DNA of 64,000 nucleotides from UBA9926 sp038131595 (GTDB lineage Bacteria > Pseudomonadota > Gammaproteobacteria > Pseudomonadales > Azotimanducaceae): the NCBI GenBank assembly GCA_038131595.1, contig JAYPPR010000008.1, forward strand, positions 1,488,001 through 1,552,000, written 5' to 3'. The notes under the pieces were generated by a model, which was not told the origin of the DNA, ran no database searches, and saw nothing but the letters and a program-made list of their open reading frames with translations. Numbering within the stretch: the first letter of the stretch is position 1; every line of letters begins with the position of its first letter. Both the position numbers and the translations under genes were made by a program. This document shows positions 7,130-17,568 of this stretch, piece by piece.

Positions 7130-10100
7130 ATGGCCGGGATTACCAAGGCATCAAACGAATTAGGAGAGATAGCGGGCGAAGCGATGAGTCTCGGGCCTAG
7201 GCGCGGTGCCGGATGGATGGCGCTGCTGCTGACGACGTGTTTTATCGGCGCCTCGATTGCGGACGCATCACTGCCGTCATCCGAGGACGGCCTTGAGCCA
7301 AGCACGGGTGATGAACAGCCGGCTTGGGACGTAGATGCGCCGGCCTTTTCCGCGGAATCGAAAACTGTCCCGATTGATGTGCGTTCTGGGACTTGGATGA
7401 ATTTGGACGTTTCACCCTCAGGCGACCAGATCGTCTTCGATCTGTTAGGCGATCTCTACTTGCTACCGATTGAAGGCGGACAAGCGACCTCCATAACGAA
7501 TGGATTGGCTTGGGATATGCAGCCGACTTTTAGCCCGGATGGGTCGCACATTGCGTTCACGTCCGATCGCGCCGGGGGCGACAACATCTGGACCATAGGC
7601 GTCAGTGATGGAGTGCTGCGGCAGGTTACGGACGAATCTTTTAGGTTGATGAACAACCCAGCCTGGCATCCCGACGGTAAGCGTCTTGTTGCCAAGAAAC
7701 ACTTCACTACGTCTCGCTCACTCGGCACTGGTGAGATCTGGATGTACGATTTGGCCGGTGACAAGCCGTCGCAAGGAGTGCAACTCGTTGCGCGGCAAAG
7801 CCCTAACTATCAAAAGGAACTGGGTGAGCCCGTCATCACGCCCTCAGGCGAGCATTTGTATTACACCCATGCGGCATCGAGTGGCAGCACATTTATCTAT
7901 CATGAAGACAGTCACGGCGAGCTCTTTGAGATCCGCTCGCTCTCTCTTGTGGATGGTGAGACCGACACGGTTGCCGGGGGGTATGGCGGCGCGGTTCGCG
8001 CGGTCCCTTCACCAAGTGGTAACTACCTGGCGTACGTAAAGCGGGTTCGCGCCGAATCAAGATTGTTTGTAAAGGATCTCGAACGGGATACCGAACGAAT
8101 GCTCGTGTCTGAGCTCGACCCTGATATGCAGGAGACTTGGGGCGTTTATGGTCTTTACCCGAATTTCGAGTGGTTACCCGCTGACGCAGGATTGGTGTAC
8201 TGGGCCAAAGGTAAGTTGTGGCGAGTGGCCTTTCCTTCAGGAGAAATCACCGAAATACCGTTCCACGTCGAGGATGAGCGCACCATCTTCGACGCTCCAA
8301 GACCGCAGGTGGCTGTAGGGGAGCCCACCTTCACCACACAAATGGTCCGATTTGCTCGAACCTCGCCGTCGGGTGAAGCCGTGGTCTTTGAATCGTTAGG
8401 AAAGTTGTGGCTAAAACGGGCTGATACCTCTCCTAAGCCGCTGACTAATCATGACAGCGCGCGACACGAGTACTCGCCCGTGTGGGCACCCGATGGCAAG
8501 TCCATCTATTTTCTTTCTTGGACTGACGGGGCTGGTAGTGAAGTTCATCGCATATCGGCTCGTGGCCGAGGCGAGAAAACATGGCCTGTTGAGCAGGGCC
8601 ACTACGTGAATTTGGCAGTCGCGCCGGAAGGAGACGCATTACTGATGCGCAAGCTGCCTGGCAGCGACTTGACTCATCCTGCCTGGGGTAAAGCACCCGG
8701 GCTTTACCGGTATGGGTTGAAGGATGACAGTTGGGAGCGAGTGGCTGACGAGGGCGGTATGCCGATGGAAGGGGCAGATGGCCGAGTGTATTACACCCAG
8801 CGCACGTGGGGTGGCCCTGATGGCGGATCCACTGCCCTTAAGTCAGTGAGTTCATCAGGAGAAGATGAGCGAACCCATGCAACCAGTAGCCTTGCTCGGT
8901 CAATGCATCTGTCGCCGGATGGTCGCTTCCTTGCCTTTGTTGAAGGCTATGAGCTCTATGTGACGCGAGTACCTGCGCTGGGTGTGTCTTTTAAGGTTGG
9001 GCCAAAACAAAGCGCAATTCCGCAAGTACAATTAAGTGAATATGGTGCTGACTATGTCGCCTGGTCTTCAGATGGCAGCCGAATTTCCTGGTCCATGGGT
9101 GCGACACATTTCACCTACGACGTGAGCGAATTCCCGCTGACTGAGCGGATTCAAACCGTCTCGCTTGCACAGTCAGTCCCGGTTGATCAACCGAGTCAGC
9201 GACTGGCGCTAGTCAATGCACGCGCCGTAACGATGAATCCGGAGCGGGAGGTCATCCCGCAAGCAACTGTGCTCATTGAAAATGATCGGATCATAAGCGT
9301 TGGCGCCGCCTCTGATATCGAGGTGCCTACCTCCTATCAGTCGATTGATCTAGCCGGCAAAACGATACTGCCGGGATTGATTGATGCACACGCCCACGGC
9401 CCTTATGGGCGCGACGAAATCATTCCCCAAGCCAATTGGTCGCTGCTTGCCCATCTCGCGCTTGGCGTCACCACGATCCATAACCCATCGAGCCGGGCGA
9501 ACCAAGTGTTTGCCGCTGCCGAATACCAAAAAGCGGGAAAGATCCTTGGGCCCAGGATCTACTCGACTGGGGAAATCGTGTATGGCGCGAAAAGCGTGGG
9601 CTTTGCCGACGTCAATGGGCTAGATGATGCCTTGCGGCATGTAAAGAGACTCAAAGCACAAGGTGCCATCAGCATTAAAAACTACAATCAGCCCAGGCGA
9701 GAGCAGCGGCAACAGGTGAACGAGGCGGCGTGGCAAGAGAACTTGCTGGTGGTGGCAGAGGGCGGATCGCTCTACCACATGGATATGAATTTAGTGGCTG
9801 ATGGCTCAAGCGGCATCGAACACAACATTCCAACGCTCGCTATCTATGATGATGTGCTCCAGTTTTGGGGCGCGTCGTCTACGGCATACACACCAACACT
9901 GACGGTGACCTATGGCGGCCTCACCTCTGAGGATTACTTCTACCAGGAGTCTGATGTTTGGAAGCATCCGATTTTGTCTCAGTTCGTGCCCCCTAATCGC
10001 CTGCAGGCGCGAGCGGTTCGGCGAGTGACTGCCCCCGAGAGTGATTACCGGGATGACGACGCAGCGGCAGTTGCTCGGCAACTTCAGGCGCTAGGGGTGA

Positions 10101-10453
10101 TGGTGAATGTAGGTGCGCATGGGCAAAGAGAAGGGTTGGCGGTTCACTGGGAGATGTGGAGTTTTGCCAGAGGCGGCATGACCCCTATGCAGGCGCTAGA
10201 GACGGCAACCATTAGTCCAGCGCGACATCTCGGGATGGAAAAAGATTTGGGTTCTCTGGAACCGGGGAAGTTAGCGGACCTCGTGATTATCGACGGTAAT
10301 CCGCTTGAGGATGTGCGGCGCACGGATCAGATCGACAAAGTCATGCTGAATGGCCGACTCTATGATGCAGCGACGCTGGCTGAGGAGGGGCAAGGGTCAA
10401 GTCCGGCGCCCAATCTATGGTGGCGAGGTGTGCCTCAGTTCGATATTCGTTGA
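7130..10453 (+). CDS. TolB-type beta-propeller fused to amidohydrolase
   Basis: A 1107-residue exported protein. A hydrophobic segment at about residues 28-47 is a signal sequence. The first two thirds contain repeated propeller blades of the TolB/PD40 type (FSPDGSHIAFTSDR, WHPDGKRL, WAPDGKSIYFLSW, LSPDGRFLAFVEG, WSSDGSRISW). The last third, from about residue 690, is an amidohydrolase barrel with the metal pair HxH at 754/756 (DAHAH) and the C-terminal closure ATISPARHLG...GSLEPGKLADLVII. Related proteins are annotated as exported imidazolonepropionase-like or prolidase-like amidohydrolases; the substrate is unknown, possibly dipeptides or cyclic amides. GGAGGGG six bases before the ATG at 7130 supports that start, although the ATG at 7184 would give a more conventional signal peptide. 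Confidence 0.85.
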   Translation: MAGITKASNELGEIAGEAMSLGPRRGAGWMALLLTTCFIGASIADASLPSSEDGLEPSTGDEQPAWDVDAPAFSAESKTVPIDVRSGTWMNLDVSPSGDQIVFDLLGDLYLLPIEGGQATSITNGLAWDMQPTFSPDGSHIAFTSDRAGGDNIWTIGVSDGVLRQVTDESFRLMNNPAWHPDGKRLVAKKHFTTSRSLGTGEIWMYDLAGDKPSQGVQLVARQSPNYQKELGEPVITPSGEHLYYTHAASSGSTFIYHEDSHGELFEIRSLSLVDGETDTVAGGYGGAVRAVPSPSGNYLAYVKRVRAESRLFVKDLERDTERMLVSELDPDMQETWGVYGLYPNFEWLPADAGLVYWAKGKLWRVAFPSGEITEIPFHVEDERTIFDAPRPQVAVGEPTFTTQMVRFARTSPSGEAVVFESLGKLWLKRADTSPKPLTNHDSARHEYSPVWAPDGKSIYFLSWTDGAGSEVHRISARGRGEKTWPVEQGHYVNLAVAPEGDALLMRKLPGSDLTHPAWGKAPGLYRYGLKDDSWERVADEGGMPMEGADGRVYYTQRTWGGPDGGSTALKSVSSSGEDERTHATSSLARSMHLSPDGRFLAFVEGYELYVTRVPALGVSFKVGPKQSAIPQVQLSEYGADYVAWSSDGSRISWSMGATHFTYDVSEFPLTERIQTVSLAQSVPVDQPSQRLALVNARAVTMNPEREVIPQATVLIENDRIISVGAASDIEVPTSYQSIDLAGKTILPGLIDAHAHGPYGRDEIIPQANWSLLAHLALGVTTIHNPSSRANQVFAAAEYQKAGKILGPRIYSTGEIVYGAKSVGFADVNGLDDALRHVKRLKAQGAISIKNYNQPRREQRQQVNEAAWQENLLVVAEGGSLYHMDMNLVADGSSGIEHNIPTLAIYDDVLQFWGASSTAYTPTLTVTYGGLTSEDYFYQESDVWKHPILSQFVPPNRLQARAVRRVTAPESDYRDDDAAAVARQLQALGVMVNVGAHGQREGLAVHWEMWSFARGGMTPMQALETATISPARHLGMEKDLGSLEPGKLADLVIIDGNPLEDVRRTDQIDKVMLNGRLYDAATLAEEGQGSSPAPNLWWRGVPQFDIR

Positions 10454-10541
10454 GCTGAAACAAGGCTCAGAAGACTGACATTGCGCTGAGTCCAAGATGT
10501 GAGATGGGGCAGTGAGCCTGTCGAGTAAGGAGAGGGAACCG

Positions 10542-11363
10542 ATGAGTCACCTGAAAGATCGAGTAATCATGATCACGGGAGCGGGTAGTGGGTTTGGTGC
10601 ATTGCTCGCTGAGGGAAGCCTCGCCCGGGGTGCCAAAGTCGTGGCGCTGGATTTGAGCAAAGAGGGTATGGCTCGGCGACTAGGAGAACAGCCCAACCTC
10701 TTACTACACGAGGCTGATGTTCGTCGCCGCTCCGACTTGGATGATGCCGTGCGTTCTGCGATGGATACGTTTGGTGGGGTCGACATCTTGGTGAACAACG
10801 CCGGCACTATGCCGCTCGCTTTTTATGAGGATCACGCCATCGCGAGTGAGGCCTGGGATCGCTGTATCGATGTGAACATAAAAGGGGTGCTGAATGGCAT
10901 CATGGCCGTTTACGACACGATGATTGGCCAGGGACAAGGCCATGTCGTCAATCTCTCCTCGATCTACGGCAACGCGGGAGTCGCCGGTAGTGCGGTATAT
11001 AGTGCAACAAAGGCCGCGGTAAATGAGTTATCTAATTCGCTAAGACTGGAATCTCAGGGAAAAATTAAAGTCACGGTCGTGCGGCCAACAGGAGTTCCCG
11101 GAACAGGATTAGGGCAAGGGGTTTTAAACCCATTGGCGATTAAAGGAATACTTGGCGAGCACTTCGAGAGTTATCTCAACACCATGGAAGGGGCGCAATC
11201 AGGCCAGCTGTCACAGGATGAAATGAGTGTCGACTCGATCAAGTATTGGGGCCTCGCGCCAGAGCATCTGGTCGACCAAATCCTTTATGCGATCGACCAG
11301 CCTTGGGGGGTGGTGATCAGTGACTTAACGGTGCGCGCCGCAAATGATCGATATGTCTTGTAG
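10542..11363 (+). CDS. Short-chain dehydrogenase/reductase
   Basis: A 273-residue classical SDR. The nucleotide-binding TGAGSGFG is at 12-19, NNAG at 85-88, the catalytic Ser at 139-140 and YSATK at 153-157 (Tyr153, Lys157). All active-site residues are present, so it should be a working NAD(P)-dependent oxidoreductase; its substrate cannot be told from sequence. The ATG at 10542 follows AAGGAGAGG at good spacing and is preferred to an upstream GTG at 10512. It lies about 90 bp after the amidohydrolase gene on the same strand and may share its transcript. Confidence 0.85.
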   Translation: MSHLKDRVIMITGAGSGFGALLAEGSLARGAKVVALDLSKEGMARRLGEQPNLLLHEADVRRRSDLDDAVRSAMDTFGGVDILVNNAGTMPLAFYEDHAIASEAWDRCIDVNIKGVLNGIMAVYDTMIGQGQGHVVNLSSIYGNAGVAGSAVYSATKAAVNELSNSLRLESQGKIKVTVVRPTGVPGTGLGQGVLNPLAIKGILGEHFESYLNTMEGAQSGQLSQDEMSVDSIKYWGLAPEHLVDQILYAIDQPWGVVISDLTVRAANDRYVL

Positions 11364-11679
11364 GTAACCGTTTATAGGGCTGCCACAGTGGCACCTAGTT
11401 CGTATCCTGATGAGGGTTTTAATTCCTGTTTCCGCCCGGGTTGCACGTTGGGCCGATGAGCGATTGGCTAGCTGCGCTTGATCACTAGGACTATTCGCGT
11501 GTTCTCGCTGAGCCGTGACGAAGAACCGAGCCTGACAATAGTGAGGTTGTGATTGTGAGGTTCTGAGGTTATGTTTTGTTCGTACGAGTGGGCTTTGGTC
11601 TCTTCGCATCGGTAAGCGCTAAGGGGCTCACTTCGTTTCTGTTATTGACTAAACCGCTCAGTGCGAGCGTGCTGCGCAA
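11364..11679. other. Convergent intergenic region
   Basis: No gene supported. At 11541-11570 there is a short repeat with three GAGGTT-containing units (gtgaggtt gtgatt gtgaggtt c tgaggtt). No clear terminator hairpin with a T tract is visible, although the SDR and yggX genes converge here. Confidence 0.5.
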
Positions 11680-11958
11680 CTAGCGCTCGTCCTCTGGCGC
11701 GAGATACCCCTCCGCTTCATCCACCTGATCGCCTTCGAAAAATCGATCGCGTTGCTCCGTTAAATACTTTCTCGCGGCTTTATCCATCATGTTGAGATGC
11801 TTCTCATTGATTAGCATCGTTTGATGGGCTTGCCAGTCGTCCCAGGCCGCTTGTGAAATGGTTTCAAAGATCTCCTGCCCCTTCGGGCCAGGGAAGGGCG
11901 GTGCAGCAAGCCCCGGCAATTCTTGTTGATGTCGTTTGCAGAAGACAGTGCGAGTCAT
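11680..11958 (-). CDS. yggX: YggX: Fe(2+)-trafficking / oxidative damage protection protein
   Basis: A 92-residue protein with the characteristic start MTRTVFCKR (Cys7), the LPGL...PFPGPKG segment and the WQAHQTMLINEKHLNMMD block. YggX is a small cytoplasmic protein that protects Fe-S clusters against oxidants and supports iron trafficking; in E. coli it is SoxRS-controlled and sits next to mutY, whose product carries a [4Fe-4S] cluster. The same mutY-yggX order occurs here. The gene has the normal family length and is on the same strand about 60 bp after mutY. Confidence 0.95.
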   Translation of the reverse strand: MTRTVFCKRHQQELPGLAAPPFPGPKGQEIFETISQAAWDDWQAHQTMLINEKHLNMMDKAARKYLTEQRDRFFEGDQVDEAEGYLAPEDER

Positions 11959-12020
11959 AGGGGTTCGTTGCTAGTAAAACGCATAGTATGACACGCAACT
12001 CTACTGAACGGCGCTTTGTC

Positions 12021-13063
12021 TCAATCGGGTGCCCCAGTCAATTGCTCGAGAAGGGTGACGGCGGGTTTGCTTAACCCAATGTTTAGACGCTCAAGGTCAT
12101 TGATCCACTGACCCTCATACGCCGATGTGAGCGCGGGCCAGGTTGCCTTCCTTACCAGCACAGGGTGGATGACAAGCTCATAGTGCGTGAACTGGTGTTT
12201 AAACGGTGTGAGTTCCACCTGGTTAGCACCCGCTTGTATCCACTGGAGTAATGCGTCGAGCGACGCGAATTCAGGGAAACTATGCAGGCCGCCCCAAATG
12301 CCCTGGTCGGGCCGCTTTTCCACGAAATAATCACCTTCCTCTGTGGCCGCGATCAGCATCCAAATGGATTTGGATGGTCTGTGTTTTTTAGGCTTGGCAG
12401 CAGGGAAAGCATCTTGCTCACCCGTGCGGTGAGCAACACACGCCTCGCTCACCGGGCAGCGATGACATTGTGGTTGCTTGCGTGAGCAAACTGTCGCACC
12501 AAGATCCATGATGGCTTGTGTGTAATCACCGAACCGCGTTCTTCAGGCAATAACAATTCTGCTTGCGCCCAGAGTTTGTTCGCGACACGACTGGCGCCAG
12601 GCCAACCGGGTTCAGCAAAAAACCGAGTGAGTACCCGCTTCACATTGCCGTCGAGGATGGCAACGCGTTCGTTGAAACAGATGGAAGTAATTGCCGCCGC
12701 CGTCGACGGCCCGACTCCTGGCAGTTCAGCCCACGCGATCTGGTTATCGGGGAACTTCCCGCCAAGATCTTGATGAATGATCACCGCCGTGCGGTGCAGG
12801 TTCCGAGCGCGCGCGTAATAACCAAGTCCAGTCCACGCGGCCAGCACCTGGTCGATCTTGGCCTCGGCCAGAGACTCGAGTGTTGGGAAGGCCTGCAAAA
12901 AGCGTTCAAAGTAGGGGATGACCGTTTTCACTTGGGTCTGCTGGAGCATGATCTCAGAGAGCCAAACCCGATAAGGATCATCCGGCGTCTGCCAGGGCAG
13001 ATCATGCCTGCCGTGGTGGTCGAACCACGCAAGCAGCGCTTCAGCGAAATTAAACGAAGTCAT
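12021..13063 (-). CDS. mutY: A/G-specific adenine glycosylase MutY (apparent frameshift)
   Basis: MutY removes adenine mispaired with 8-oxoguanine. The N-terminal part (from 13063) has the catalytic Glu region SEIMLQQTQV, the helix-hairpin-helix LPGVGPSTAAAI and the catalytic Asp in ILDGNVKRVL. The C-terminal part has the [4Fe-4S] ligand pattern C-x6-C-x2-C-x5-C (CSRKQPQCHRCPVSEAC) and a NUDIX-like 8-oxoG recognition domain. The two parts are in different frames. The switch lies near 12528-12545, just before GDYTQAIMDLGA, and is consistent with one lost base. All key motifs survive on both sides, so I treat it as one gene with an indel. Its neighbours asmA and yggX are the usual ones. Confidence 0.88.
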
Positions 13064-13069
13064 TACCAG

Positions 13070-15137
13070 TCAAACAGTTTTTTTAATCGAGGATTTGCCG
13101 TCTTTGTTGAGAAGGCCCTCCAAGAGTTCTTTGCCTTTGTCCTTGACCTTGGCTTTTAAAAGATCGGTTGCGATGCGTTTAGCCCTCTCTTTGTCTGGGC
13201 CGCAGAGTTCAGTGAGCGCTGCATCGATAGGCCCCTCGCAAGTGAGTGGCCAAGTCACGGCAGTGATCGGACCTTTAATCGGTAGTGGAGGAGCGGTGCT
13301 CGCATCGACTTTAAAATCGATCAGCGCTTTCATTTGATTGGTTTGGAGATCAAGGCCGCCCACCGACTTGAAGTGAAGATTGGCAAGGTCTGCGTTCAAC
13401 AGTTGCCCCTCACGAATGCCGTTTTTTACCTCGTGGGTAGCCGACTGCTTTGTCAAAAGAAACACGGTCAGGCCACGTATTGGCGCCGCTTTGCGTGCCT
13501 ATTAAGCCATCAAGGGTGCCAAGCATTGACTTAATGGTTGCAAGTTCCAGCACGCCATCGCTCAGCTCAATCTTGGATGATCCTTTAAGAGACTGACCGA
13601 TGGCATTGAGGGTTGCGCCAGTGAATTGATAATCGCCTTCACCCTTCAATAACCCTGGGGTGAGAGGCGCGGCCAACCGGTTGAGGTTCACTTGATCAGC
13701 TCGCCAGTGAACCGTGTGGGCTCGCGCTGGATCGTTAAAGATGGTCGCCTTTGATGACAGTGCACCACCGGCTAGATCGGCGTTGGCTGTGACGAGCGCT
13801 CGGTTTCCGTCCAGTGAGGCAGTGAATACGGCTTCCTGGAACACTAACCCGTCGTATAGCACCTCGCCAGCTGTGACGGTTAACTCGGCGCTTGGTCCCT
13901 CGAACAACGCGTCTGGCCACAGCGGATCATTTAATTCGCTCGTCGACGACGCGTCTCCCTCTTCAGCATCATCGGTTGCAGCTAGCGCATCCATATTGAT
14001 GGATGGCGCGTCAAACAGGCCGGTTAGGTGTTGATCAGGTAGGTTGAAGGTGACCTCGCCAGTCCAAGCCATTTCGTTCACCGAAGCAGCGGGAATGGAG
14101 AGGATAATTTGCTCACCCGTGCTGCTTGCTTCCAAAGAGATGGCGGCACTGGCAAGAGGAAAGGAAGCACCCGCCCTTTGCAACTGCTCGGCAATGGCGG
14201 ATTCCTTGTTCAGCGCTAGGTTGGCTCTGACATTAAATGGCGTCCGGTCGACTGATGGGTGGTTGAGCGGATTGATAGTCCCCTCAAGATTGAACTCAAG
14301 GCCACCAACGATGCCGGTGAGCGCATTAACGCGAAGCAAATTATCAGCCGGCGTCCAGGCAGTGCTGATGCGAGCAGATAGGGGAATGACCGTGGAATCA
14401 GCGAGTGTCGTCTCGCCCTCGATGTCGCCAGAGAAACTAACCGAAGGTGCGGCATCATTCGTGACGGACAGGTCGATCGACAGTCCTCCGCTCCATGACG
14501 CGATGCCCGCTGCGCCGAGTTGTTTGCCTTGGCCTTCCAACCGCGCGGTGAGCTGGTTGTTTTGCATGGTTAATCGGATAGGAGACAGGATGACATCTGG
14601 CTCAGAGCGCCCCTCGGTCTCCAACGTCAAAGTACTTACTTCCAGTTGGTTGACCTCTACTTGCTCGAACGTAGTTAGGAGCAGCGCGGGCAGTTCTTGG
14701 AGCGATGCTTGCCAGGCCTCATTAGCTGTGTCTTCTTGAGTCTCTGAGGGTTGTGATTGCGCTCGCGCCTCTGGGGTCGATGAAGCGCTAGACGCTTCCC
14801 TTTGCAACACCGACATACGCTCCACCTCTATCCCTAGCACGACTAGTGATTGCTCGGTCAGGAGCGCAAGTAAGGACGCTTTGAAATCAACGTCAACCAA
14901 CTGCACTTGCACGATAGGACCATCGTTCGGATTGATCTCTACCTCTGAGACGGATAACGCGAAATTTGGCTGCCATTGCCAAGAGAGTTGGCCTAACCGG
15001 ATCGGTGCACCGACTTGCTCTGCGGCGAGCGCCTCGATCTGAGGGCGAAACCGCTCGGGCTGGTCAAGGAGTATTGAGAGCCCGACACCGCTCAGCAGGA
15101 TAAGGATGATGATGGCTCCAAGTGCCCACTTAAGCAT
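13070..15137 (-). CDS. AsmA-family protein (apparent frameshift)
   Basis: A roughly 690-residue AsmA-like protein: a short cytoplasmic N-terminus, one membrane anchor (MLKWALGAIIILILLSG), then a long repetitive beta-rich periplasmic part ending in the AsmA C-terminal domain (LANLHFKSVGGLDL, a family hallmark). AsmA-like proteins are thought to act in envelope lipid transport or outer-membrane homeostasis. The reading frame breaks at a six-T run (13422-13427 on the + strand); removing one base joins the two parts cleanly. I choose the ATG at 15137 (GAGG upstream) over a TTG at 15173. It is the gene immediately before mutY, the order seen in Pseudomonas. Confidence 0.82.
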
Positions 15138-15298
15138 GCGCGCTTTCCTCGATAGGTCGCTGGTGATGGTCAAATTATAGCCGTGAATGGGAAGGGCGTA
15201 AGCGAATGAGTGATGAGCTGAAACTCACCTTTCAGTCGTCTGTATTGGGACCATTGATTCTGCTATCGTCTTGGCACAAATGAGGAAAGAGGTGACAA

Positions 15299-16688
15299 AT
15301 GGCGGCAGTCGGTACCCAAGAGAATCCGTTGAGAGTGGCAATCATTGGCTCTGGTCCGTCCGGGTTTTACACGGTCAGTAATTTACTGAAGCAGTCCGAT
15401 CTCGTGGTCGAGATGGACATGTTTGATCGGTTGCCCACTCCTTATGGGTTGGTTCGCGCTGGCGTTGCTCCCGACCATCAAAAAGACAAGAGCGTTACGC
15501 GTGCTTACGAAAAAAGCGCTGCGCATCCCTGGTTTCCGCTTTTTTGGCAATGTGGAATATGGCACGCACATCCACATGGCGGACTTAAAGGCCCACTACC
15601 ATCAGGTGATGTTTACCACTGGCAGCCCGTTTGACCGAAATTTAGGTATTCCTGGTGAAGACCTTCTTGGCAGTCACTCAGCGACGGAATTTGTCGCTTG
15701 GTACAACGGTCATCCAGATTTTGCAGATCTGGAGTTCGACCTCAGTCAGGAAAACGTTGCGGTTGTTGGCATGGGTAATGTGGCGATGGACGTTGCTCGC
15801 ATTCTCTGCAAAACCACCGATGAGCTGGCGACAACAGACATTGCGGAGCACGCGTTGGAGGCATTGAAAGCTAGCCAAGTGAAAAATGTGTACATCCTAG
15901 GGCGTCGAGGACCTGCCCAGGCCGCTTTTACTCCGCCCGAAATCAAGGAAATGGGTGAGTTCGAGGATGCGGATGTGATCGTTCTTGGTGATGAGGCAGC
16001 ACTGGATGACGCCAGCCAGCGGGCGCTAGCGGAGGGCGGGGATAAGAACGCCCAGAAAAACGTTGATACCGTCCAAGAGTACGCTGCGCGAGTTCCTGCG
16101 GGTAAGAAGCGACAGCTCCATATTCGCTTTTTGGTCTCGCCATCGGAACTCGAAGGCAGCGGTGACCGAGTTGAAGCCTGCAAGCTCGTTAAGAACAAGC
16201 TGGTTGAAGACGGCGGCGCAATCAAAGCAGTGGCTACAGATGAGGTGGAGACGATCCCAGCGGGTCTCGTGTTCCGTTCGGTTGGCTACCGGGGTAAACC
16301 ACTGCCTGATGTCCCTTTTAACGAAAGCTGGGGCACGATTGCTAACGAAGGCGGTCGGGTAGTGGACAGCACTGGCGAGCAAGCCGTCGGCCTTTACACG
16401 GCCGGCTGGATTAAGCGAGGTCCAAGCGGCGTCATTGGCACCAACAAAACCTGCGCTCAAGAAACCGTTGCGTTGATGGTGGAAGACATCGCAGCGGGAC
16501 GTCACTTTGAGCCGACAGAAAGCGCCGATGCGCTGGCTGAGCTGATTGCAAGCCGTCAGCCAGATGCCGTGAGTTTCTCGGAGTGGAAGAAGATCGACGC
16601 CGAGGAAGTGGCCCGCGGTGAAGCCCAAGGTAAGCCAAGAGTGAAGTTCACGCAGGTTGCCGATATGGTGGCTGTGGCTAAAGGCTGA
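15299..16688 (+). CDS. fprA: Ferredoxin/adrenodoxin-type NADP+ reductase FprA (apparent frameshift)
   Basis: A FAD/NADP oxidoreductase of the adrenodoxin-reductase (FprA) family that moves electrons between NADPH and ferredoxin. The N-terminal FAD motif is GSGPSGFYT, followed by PTPYGLVRAGVAPDH. Downstream are the NADP-binding VVGMGNVAMDVARIL and the C-terminal TAGWIKRGPSGVIGTNK. The frame shifts at an A6 run (15510-15515): with five A residues, AYEKALRIPGFRFFGNV reads straight through. The last codons flow into a good terminator. GAGGTG close to the ATG supports the start. The conserved domains on both sides argue for a sequencing indel or very recent mutation. Confidence 0.88.
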
Positions 16689-16696
16689 GCAATTCA

Positions 16697-16722
16697 GGGC
16701 GATCAATCACGATCGCCCTTTT
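16697..16722 (+). terminator. Rho-independent terminator after fprA
   Basis: GGGCGATC-AATCAC-GATCGCCC followed by TTTT: an 8-bp perfect stem, a six-base loop and a short T tract, starting 9 bp after the fprA stop. It overlaps the last bases of the convergent DUF1932 gene. Confidence 0.85.
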
Positions 16723-17568
16723 ACTTCTCCTCGCTGTCCTGGCTTGAAAGGCTGGTAAGCAATGCATCGAGACTGGGCCTTTCGACCCAATCCTTGTGGC
16801 TTTCGAGCCGTTCAAAAACCTGGGCCGCCGCCTCATGGAAACCGGGGGCTGCGTCAACCTCACTGAATGTTTGGCTAATCTCCCTCATCTCCCCCGCAAA
16901 ACGCCAAGCCTTAGCGGCGTTGGTTGAGATCTGGTTGTGGCGCTGCTGGGTGGCCTGATCGCCCCAAAGCTTTTCCAGCTCAGATCGAACGCCTAATTGT
17001 TCAGCGACGTTTAGGATCTCCGCAATTAATGCGATGCTCCCTTTGGTCAGCGCGGCAAACACCATTTTCAGCGAAGAGGCATCGCCAAGTTCGGTTGAGA
17101 CGACCCTTCCTTCAAACCCTGTTTCTTCAAACAACGCGGCGAATGCGTCGGCGCCTTTCCCCGAACACGCGAGAACGGAGGAGAGGCACCCTCACCTGGC
17201 CAGACAGGACCGCCAATGACGCTGCCATCAATCACCTGGACGCCAGACGCCTCAAGCTTTTTGGCGATATCGCGCAGACGCATCGGCGAGATGGCGTTGG
17301 CCTCAACAAACGTCCCTTGGTAACCCCAGTCGATCACGGACTGGGCAACCGATTCGGCCGCGTCAGGAGGACAAATGCTAATGACGTAGTCCGCCGTGAG
17401 CCAGTCATCGATCTGCGAGGAAGGGGTTAACCCGGCTTGTTCAGCACGCTTGGCACTGCGCTCGCTTCGTCCCTCGGGCCACCAAAGTACGGTGTGAGTC
17501 TTCGAAGTGAGCTGGGCGCCGATCGACGCGCCCATAGCGCCTGGATGCAGGAGACCGATACGGCTCAT
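16721..17568 (-). CDS. NAD(P)-dependent dehydrogenase with DUF1932 domain (apparent frameshift)
   Basis: A protein of the 6-phosphogluconate/3-hydroxyisobutyrate dehydrogenase superfamily. The N-terminal Rossmann domain starts MSRIGLLHPGAMGASIG, with DGSVIGGPVWPGEGA further on. The C-terminal helical DUF1932 domain reads DASSLKMVFAALTKG (catalytic-Lys region of the superfamily) to the end. The halves lie in different frames, joining near 17178-17195; downstream, SVLACSGKGADAFAALFEET resumes the expected sequence. The start overlaps the stop of the upstream amidohydrolase-like gene by 4 bp, so the two are co-translated. The substrate is unknown. Confidence 0.8.
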
